Shown piece after piece: positions 12,401-21,400 of a DNA stretch of 64,000 nt. Origin of the DNA: Euleptes europaea (Eukaryota; Chordata; Lepidosauria; Squamata; Sphaerodactylidae). The translations under genes and the position numbers were made by a program. The stretch is taken from assembly GCF_029931775.1 (NCBI RefSeq), contig NC_079324.1, forward strand, positions 56,944,402 through 57,008,401, given 5' to 3'. The notes below the pieces were generated by a model. It was not told where the DNA came from, did not search any database, and saw only the letters and a list, made by a program, of their open reading frames with translations. Numbering within the stretch: the first letter of the stretch is position 1; each line of letters opens with the position of its first letter.

Positions 12401-15400
12401 CTAACTGTCCTAATGTTTAGACAGAAACACTTTTAATCCAATTTCAACCCATTGGTTCTGGTACGACCTGGGGCAACAGAAAACAACTTGGCACCATACT
12501 CTATATGGCAGCCCTTCAAGTACTTGAAGATGGTTATCATATCACCTCTCAGTCGTCTCCTCTCCAGGCTAAACCTACCTAGCTCCTTCAGCCTTTCCTC
12601 ATATCTGTAAAGGGCTAGGGTCTTCCTACAGAAGCCCTCAAGGGGCAGTGTACTTTTAAGATCTTAACCAGGGTTAAAGGACCATGCCATGGTTTGTGCT
12701 AACCATGGTTAAGTGACGGCTGTCCCAGGCCTACTTGGGTCTCCTTTTAATTAACCTGCATACCACAGAGACTCCTGTGCAATTTCGTTCCAAGTTTCGT
12801 TTTTTAAAAATAATACATATTATTTAATATATCCACACAATTATCTTCAGAACTTTTTTAACACACACAAACCCGACTTTTCGCTGCCAGTGAACCTCCA
12901 GTTCCAAACCTAACATTGACCAGAAACGTTGTTGCATGGCAAATGCAGAAGAAATGGACGGAAGTCTCACCTACAGTTGCAGAGAAGTTAGAGTAGGCAG
13001 AATCATTGGTATATACAAAAGTAGCATTATGGGAAGGAAGCACAGTGAAGTTGTGGATTCTTAGAGCTGGGTGGAACGACAAAGACAAAAACAAAAGCAA
13101 TACGATGAATTAAACGCAAGATGAATATGAATCTGCCAGTCCATATCTCTCAACGGGAGGGAAACCCCCGCAAGTGGTAGTAAGCGACTCTCTAGGAAGC
13201 AGGATCTGCCCATCCACACATTTTTTTTCTCCTCTAGACCACCAATTTGACAAATAAAGCCGACATTCAGGTGCCATTTAACCCCGGAAAGAACAGCATC
13301 AAAAATGCATAGCGCACTTAAACGTGTTCATTATGCACACTGCAGTTGCCCTGTTATCGAAAGCCTCTACCAAGCACCAGAATGTCCCAGGTAGTAATCA
13401 TGGGTACTAATTAATGGGCAATCGAGGCAGCAGGCCAGGGTCTTTCAGGAACTTGTTAGAGATCCAAAGTTTGACAGCGGCTGTTCCTATGCAACCGCAA
13501 CACGGGAGACCCAACAGCCTCGAGAGTTCTTGTGGCTGTTACTGAGCTAAATTTTGACGTGAGGGACTGAATCCAATGATTCCCTTAAGGTAAGCCTTAT
13601 GTAGGAGACCAAGCTCTGCTCACGATTTGAGTTCGATCCCAATGGAAGTTGGTTTCAGGTAGCCGGCTCAAGGTTGACTCAGCCTTCCATCCTTCCGAGG
13701 TTGGTGAAATGAGTACCCAGCTTGCTGGGGGTAAAGGGAAGATGACTGGGGAAGGCACTGGCAAACCACCCCATAAACAAAGTCTGCCTAGTAAACGTCG
13801 GGATGTGACATCACCCCATGGGTCAGGAATGACCCGGTGCTTGCACAGGGGACCTTTACCTTTTTTACTGCAGACCAACACAGCTACCCTCTATAACTAT
13901 TTCCATTGGAGGAAGACATCTTCCATCAGAGGAACGTTTAATGGAAGGGAGTCATTGGATCTAACTGTGCAAAACTGGATCTATGCCAGTGATTGTAAAA
14001 TAATGTTTTGAAGTTCACTGAAAGGGCAGCTGAAACATTTTTCTTTCCCGCACATTTTTTAAAATAGCTGAAGGAATATAAAAAATTTCCTTCCTGGAAG
14101 GGATCAAAAGTTGCTTCGTCCAGTATCCTATTTCCAAAAGCAGCTGGCCAGATGCCTCCAAGAAGCCCACAAGCAATGCATAGGACAATAATCCTCTGCC
14201 ATTATTCGTTCCCAGCATCTAATATGTGAAGGTACACTGCCACTAGACTTGGAGGGTCAATGTATGTCTCACGGTCCATAGCCACTGAGAGCCGGCTGTG
14301 TTTTTCCGACAACCTTCCTTTAATTTTCGAACTGAAACCAGGCTTGCTCTTCTGCTATGCTCACGTCAGGACAGAGGTAACTTCTATGGAAGGCATCCAA
14401 AACCCTATAAATATACAGATCTCTGAAAATTTAGCCGGGCGACACAGACATCCATTGGAGCGAACCGTTGAGAGATATGGAACTGGACTGCAGCCATACA
14501 AAGATTTCAACAAGTAAAATGGATCAACATGATAGGCAAGCTCGTGATGTTTCGATGATTTATGAGAAGGAGCATGGAGTGGAAAACAACTGGATGGAAT
14601 TATGACAAATGGAAGGGAAACATAAATAATATCCCCAAAGCCCCCAGCAATGAATGGAAGAGAGGCATAATCAGAGAGGGAGCTTGTCCCCTGCAACGCC
14701 AACCCTCTAGGGATGCTACATCCTGTCCTTACCCAATCAAAACAGCTCTCTGACCTGGTTCACACATGCACATTCCTCGCTGGGGGATCCAGGGATGATC
14801 CGCATGCACGAAACCGGCCATTGTCTATTAATCGTCCCAAAAGCAACTTTCATATCAAAGGAAGTCATCCCAGTCATAACACTTATTTATTTTATTTCTA
14901 GCCTGCCCTCCCCGGCCGAAACCAGGCTCAGTTGATGGGGAGATCTGTTCACATATTAAGCTGTACTTTACATAAACCCTGGTCTAGACAAACAGCGGTG
15001 TTGTTAGGACCGGACTTGGGGACAAAAGTCTACAGCCTGGCCACCCTGGCTCAGCAAGGGGGGAAGGACCCAAATGTCAAATATAGTTATGGATTGGTGA
15101 AGTTCCCCCCTGCGCCCTTCCACTTTTCTTTATTCCTCCCCTTCATTCCCCAGCGGGTTCCAGTTCCCAGAATTTGTCCCAGTGCGAAGCTGCGTGCGCA
15201 GTGCATACGACATGTGCAGCCCCGAAAACAGCGCACACCCCGAGAGCCATTTCAGCTCAGCTGAGGAAGGTAGGAACCAAAGGACCTCCCCATTCCTCAA
15301 CCTGTGATGTTCTATACACCGGGAACTTTCACACATCCTGAATAATGCACTTTAAATCCACTTGAACGATCGTTTGCAAGTGGATTTTGCCGGAAAATCC

Positions 15401-18400
15401 AGCTGCAAAGTGCATTGAAAGTGGATTGAAAATCCAGCTGCGAAGTGCATTGGAAGTGCATTGGAAGTGGATTGAAAGTGCATTATTCGGCATGTGTGAA
15501 AAGTGCCACCGTCTCCCCGGTGATGTCTCATTGAAAGAAAAGCCACCTGAAGCCCCACCAAGCCCTATGGTCAATTTTAGGAATTCAACCAGCCATATCA
15601 TTCATTGCGCATACAAAGCCATGGAGGATATCTTGATTTGCCAGTGACATTTTGGAATGTGAGATTCCCCTCCCTGTTGTTACACTCGTAGCTCTGGATG
15701 GGTCACCCCTAAATAGCCTAAGAAGTCTGAGGAAGGCAGCCTTGAAAAGCAAAAACAAAAGAAAACAAAAGAAAAATCTGGGTTCCAGAGTCTTTGCTGC
15801 ATGAAGAGGTGCGAGGTGCCATCTGGCACAGTGCGAAAGAGACTGCTGAATGGCTTTTTTTTCTGGGCTCCGCTGTCTTTACATTCCGACTTTCACAAAG
15901 GCTGCAAGAGCACTTGGATCTACCTCCGTTTGTGTCCCGCAACTCATGGATTCCTTCCACCATCCCCAGAGGCCAATAGTGGGATGCCTGGGCTAGAACA
16001 TCAAACCCTATTTGAACAAAGAAACACAAAATGACAGATGTTAAGAATCGGAGTTCCCTGAGCCCAAGGAGAAAGGCGACATTCAGGGAGGAGCAGACTG
16101 GGGAGTGAAAATGGCCATGGAGCAAGCCAGCATGGTGTAGTGGTTAAGAGTGATGGTTTGGAGCGGTGGACTCTGATCTGGAGAACCGGGTTTGATTCCC
16201 CACTCCTCCACATGAGCGGCGGAGGCTAATCTGGTGGACTGAATTCTCCAGATTAGAGTCCACTGCTCCAAACCTCTGCTCTTAACCACTACACTAGCTG
16301 GGTGATGTTGGGCTAGTCGCAGTTCTCTTCTCGTTCCTCTGTTGACCCAATTTTTCCCTCTCCCCTGAACCCAGCCCGGGAGAAATCCCCGTTCATAATG
16401 CAAAGCGCGGGACACCCAAGCTTGGTTTCTGTCACAGAAAGCATGCAGTCAATTACAAAGCAGCCTGTAAAGAGGCAGGGATCCAAATGCTTCCTGCGTC
16501 CTCAGAACTCTTTCTGAGTAGAAGAAAGGCTTTTTAAAAATGAGGTTTGGATTCCCTCCCCCTTTCAGATTGCTTCGTTCTTTTTTTTTTTTTTTTGGTT
16601 CTTAAAATGTTTTTTTATGCAGCAATTGGGTTTGGGAGGGATTTTCTCTCACAATAAGCGCTACAAAGTCAGCCAATTACAAAGCAGCATTTAAAGGGGC
16701 GGGGACTTGATTTGAGCTTGGAGGCTGCTGGTGCCTAGATTCCCAACAGGAAAGTGTGGGTTCAGTGAGCAACGAACCTCAGGTAAAACTCCCAGGCATA
16801 AACAACCTGACTATGATTAATCAGACCAACATCAAACCATGATTTCAGATCCTGGCTTGACAAACGCTAACCAGCCTTAGCTAGCGGGTGGCCCGCATTT
16901 CGACAGTCACACTGAACATAGCTTAATTAAACCATGTTAGTTCTAAACTGAGCCGCTATGGGACAATTAGGCTTTTCTAGGATACATTTAATCAAAAAGG
17001 ACAAACACTATCTAAGCCTTTAAATCAACAGATGACCGGCTTTGGGATGACGAGCAAATCTTAGAGACAGCGCAGTAGAGCTTTCAGCAAAATTCAACCG
17101 TGTGTGTTTCAAGCACCTCCCCTGTTCTCGTATGCAAACTTCACCAGCTCTTGGGAACACATAATAAACAATAAATTAAATTTTTGGGGTTTTCCCTTAC
17201 AACCCTCGACCAGCCTTAACCAACAGAATGCCAATGAAGAAAGGAAGTGAAGAGTATTTAGCTTAGATTTCCGCAGTACCCAATGCAGAGCGCGTCGAGT
17301 TTGCTCCACTGCCGCAATGGGAATCCCCGCGCCAGAAGCCCTCCCCTTATATTTTAATCTTTTAACTTCCCCAAATCAAAGGTGTGCTTTTGCCCTAGCG
17401 AGGCTGAATGCTTTTTGCACACAAGTGTTAAACAGTCGCTTTTTGAAAAACAAATTTAGTAACCGCCTGCGTGACCGTGGGGACAGTGTAACCAAAACCC
17501 TAGACCATATGCTCCTCTTCTGTAAAAAATGGAAGGTAGAGAGAACTCGCCGGATTTTACCCATTCTAGCCAAATATGATCTTCCCTTAGAACCTTGGAT
17601 TACGCCGTTCCTCTTATCTGATCTCAAGACTGAGACCGAGAAAATTTATCAGAGTGCGAAATATCTAACGCATGTAATGGCTGTAAAAATTGTCACGACA
17701 AAAGGGTTCTATTCTGTGCTAAACTGAACTGGGATTGGGCTGTTTTTGTAAAACTGTTTCTCTTGTACAATGTAAATGCTTTTCTTTTGTCAATGAGCAA
17801 TAAAGGTTGATGATGATTATGGCGTATGCAAACTGCGGGGAGGTATGGAAATGTTACAAGGGTCAAAGAGCATGAACTGACCCACGCTTTCCTACCAATG
17901 CCCAAAGTTTCCCTTGGCTGGGGCGCCTCATCTCCATGTACTCCCCTCTCTTGACCAGAGCTGACTGAACTCCCCCCAGGATGGAAAAAATATATGTGTG
18001 CTTGAAGGTGGTGGCAGTGTTACTGAATCAGACCTCTGGCACTCTTAAAACATTACATCTGCTCTCACACTGAATGAACCTTCAGCAGGTGGGAAATGGC
18101 TCAGGGGTAGAGCATCTGCTTTGCACGCAGAAGGTCGCAGATCACCAGCGTCTCCAGCTGAAAGATCACAGGTCACAAATGTTGAAGAGCAGCTGGCAAA
18201 ACAGACCAAGATGGACCAGAAATCTGACTATGTACAGTACTGCAGCTGGCACTGCAGCTGGTACATCACACATGTGATGATGCTGATGAAGAAGAAGAGG
18301 AGGAGAAGGAGGAGGAAGGGGGGAGGAGGAGGAGGAGACACATGACACATGAAGCTTCCTTATACTGAATCAGACCTTTGGTCCATCAGAGTCAGTATTG

Positions 18401-21400
18401 TCTACTCAGACCGGCAGCAGCTCTCCAGCGTCTCAGGCAGAGGTCTTTCCCATCACCTACTTGCCTAGTCCCTTTAACTGGAGATGCCGGAGATTGGACC
18501 TGGGACCTTCTGCAAGCCAAGCAGATGCTCTACAAACTGAGCCACAGGAGGAGTTGGTTTTTTATACCCCATTTTTCTCTGCCTTTAAGGAGTCTCAAGG
18601 GCAGCATAAAAGTCTAATAAATAACAAAAACAAAACAGTAGAAGAAGAGCTGGTTTTTATACCCTGCTTCTCTTCACCTTCAAGGAGTCTCAAAACCAGC
18701 TCACAATTGCCTTCCCTTCCCCTCCCCACAAAAGACACCTTGTGAGCAGGGCCGGATTTAGGTTTGATGAGGCCCTAAGCTATTGAAGGTAATGGGGCCC
18801 TTTATATGTCCAGCTGTCCTTTGTCAACAACAAATTGTTGCTGTTTTTTGTGTTGAATATATGCTATATGGTAATTTAAGGACCTAATAGGTATCTAAAG
18901 CCATTTGCACATAACAAAACACTGTTGCTGTATGTAGGTTTTATTTTATTTGTTTTTTATATTATATTTTGGAAATGTACATCCAGGTTTTTTTTCCTTT
19001 ATATTTTTTTGGGGGGGGGCCAAGAGAGTGGGGCTCTAAGCTATAGCTTGTTTAGTTTATATGTAAATCCGGCACTGCTTGTGAGGTAGATGGGGCTGAG
19101 AGGGTTTGGAGAGAACTGTGACTAGCCCAAGGTCACCCAGTTGGCTTCATGGGGAGGAGTGGGGAAACCAACCTGGTTCACCAGATTAGAGTCCACCGCT
19201 CATGTAGAGGAGTGGGGAGTCAAACCCAGTTCTCCAGATTAGAGTCCGCTGCTCTTAACCACTAAACCACGCTGGAAAGACTTTGTCGATGGAGTGCCTT
19301 TTAAAGGACTATTCAGAAGGCAACGCCGGGGCTCTCTTCATTGATTTCTTCCCGCCAAGCACTCCACATTTTACACCTATCCCTAATTTCAAGGATCGTC
19401 CCTCAGTTCATTCATTTGGATGCTTGAGCGAGAAGGGAAGAGTTAGTTCACAGCAGCAACCCGGGTTGATTAACCCTTTTTTTATTTACCAGAGAAAACA
19501 TCCTGAAGAAATCCAGCCTTTAATAAACACATGTGGCAAAGCTCTGGAGGAAAGGCAAAAAGATTTGTATCGGGAAACGGCCCAGCGCTCAGTCTTCCGA
19601 CTCCTCAAATCCCCAGTTCCATAAAACATGTGGAATTTAGCGCATCCATCCCAGCCACAGAAAGCAGATGTTGTTTGTATAAACAGATTTGGACAAGTTA
19701 GCAGAAACCCAGCCTGGTTGTGTGTGTTTTTTCTCCCCTAGGATGAGCACCAGACCGAAAACTGTATTAGCTGAGTATGAGAAAATCTGCATGCATGTAT
19801 TCTAAAAATGGGAATGAGATGGAGACAGCCTTTCCTCACCAGGTGGGAGTTCAAAGACATAAACAGAGAATCAGCGATAACCACCAGAAACTTCTATAAT
19901 CCTCTCGCCAAGTCTGAGCATTATTAGTTGTATTCAGACGTCCTAAACAAACCATCATTTCCATAATGAGGAAAAACAAACTCTCCTTCCTCCCCTTTGC
20001 AAGTCTAGCCAAAAACTGCAGTTTCTCACAGCAACAGAAATGATAATTGGTTTTTTTCCTACAAATGAAATTCTAAACCGCATTTGATTCTGGGTGGTAA
20101 ACAAGAAACAAACCACAATCTCTTAAAGGGCTGGATTTGTGTATCGCAACAAATTTACTCATTAGGACATCTTGGCATGGCCCGGAAAGGGAAGGAGAAG
20201 GAGAGTTGTTTTTATATGCCGACTTTCTCCACCGCTTAAGGAAGAATCAGAGCAGCTTACAATCACCTTCCCTCCCCCTCCCCACAGCAGACACCTTGTG
20301 AAGTAGGTGGGGCTGAGAGAGCTAGAAGAGAGCTGTGACTAGCCCAAGGTCACCCAGCTGGCTTCATATGGGAAAAAGTTTGAGGACTTCTTGGTTGACT
20401 TTCATTAAGAATAAACTATGGTTTGTTGGCATCAGAATACTGAATAAGTTCAAAAGCTTTAACAGCACAGAATGAATGCCTTCCTTCATTAATAGAAACT
20501 CTCGAAAGCTTATGCCTCCAAAATCTCATCGGTCTCTGAGGTGCTACTGGATTCGAATCTCGTTCTTCTACTGCCGAACAACATGGCTATCCTCTGAAAC
20601 TATTTAGGCACTCTGTTATTCTTAAGATCACCGGAACTAATTTGGGGTCTGTTTTGAATCAGGTCTGTTGATTCAAGATGGAAATTCGAAGAGAGGAGGG
20701 GCAGGGAGGAAGGTCCTACAAAATTTCTGAACTGCATTCTGCAGATGGTCAGAGGCAGGCAGTGTCTTCCCAAACCTTTCTGTCCTCCTTCTAGAGCACC
20801 CTGTAGTGTATAACATGAAAACTTCCAGGGCTGAAGTTACAACAGGGTTCATAAAGGTGTATCAGGGAAATATAGGTCTTTTATGCATGGCTGTTTCCCT
20901 CGCCATCACCCCTCCAATGACTTCGGGTCTTTGTGTTGATTATGCATGCCGCTTCCGACCGTCAGAGGTCGCCTCGCTCTACCCCTGCGTTTCCCCGTGT
21001 TTTGCCCGCGTTTTCAAACAGGTCTCTGAAAATGTGGGGGAACCCAGGGGGAGAGCGAGGAGACCTCTGATGGTCGGAAACGGCATGCATAATCAGCACA
21101 AAGACCCGAAGTCGTTGGAGGGGTGACGGCGAGGGAAACAGCCATGCATAAAAGACCACAAAGAGAAATGAAAGAGAAACTCTTCCGTTGGAAGAGAAAA
21201 AGAGAATAAGAGGAATCGACGGCTGTATCTTTTTTTAAAAGGAAATTCCAGTCCCCGTATAAGGCTAGGCAGCAAGCACAGAACTCCACTTGCTGAGAAT
21301 TTCTGCTTCGTTGCTTTGGATTTTAAGGAGGCAAGTTTCTAGCCCTCTGGAGCAGGAAGCTCAGTTTGAAATGGTGCAGGAAATACCTTGTTCAGTCACA

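Larger units (their letters stand above)
11841..15923 (-). other. ADGRD1 intron between exons 3 and 4 (holds the optional exon)
   Basis: Contains a CR1 fragment (12161-12610), the optional exon (12971-13066), a Sauria-like SINE (13622-13863), a likely CR1 3' remnant near 14100-14220 and a foldback element (15320-15507). The remaining stretches (13067-13621, 13864-14095, 14230-15319, 15508-15923) show no gene or clear repeat to me. Confidence 0.8.
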
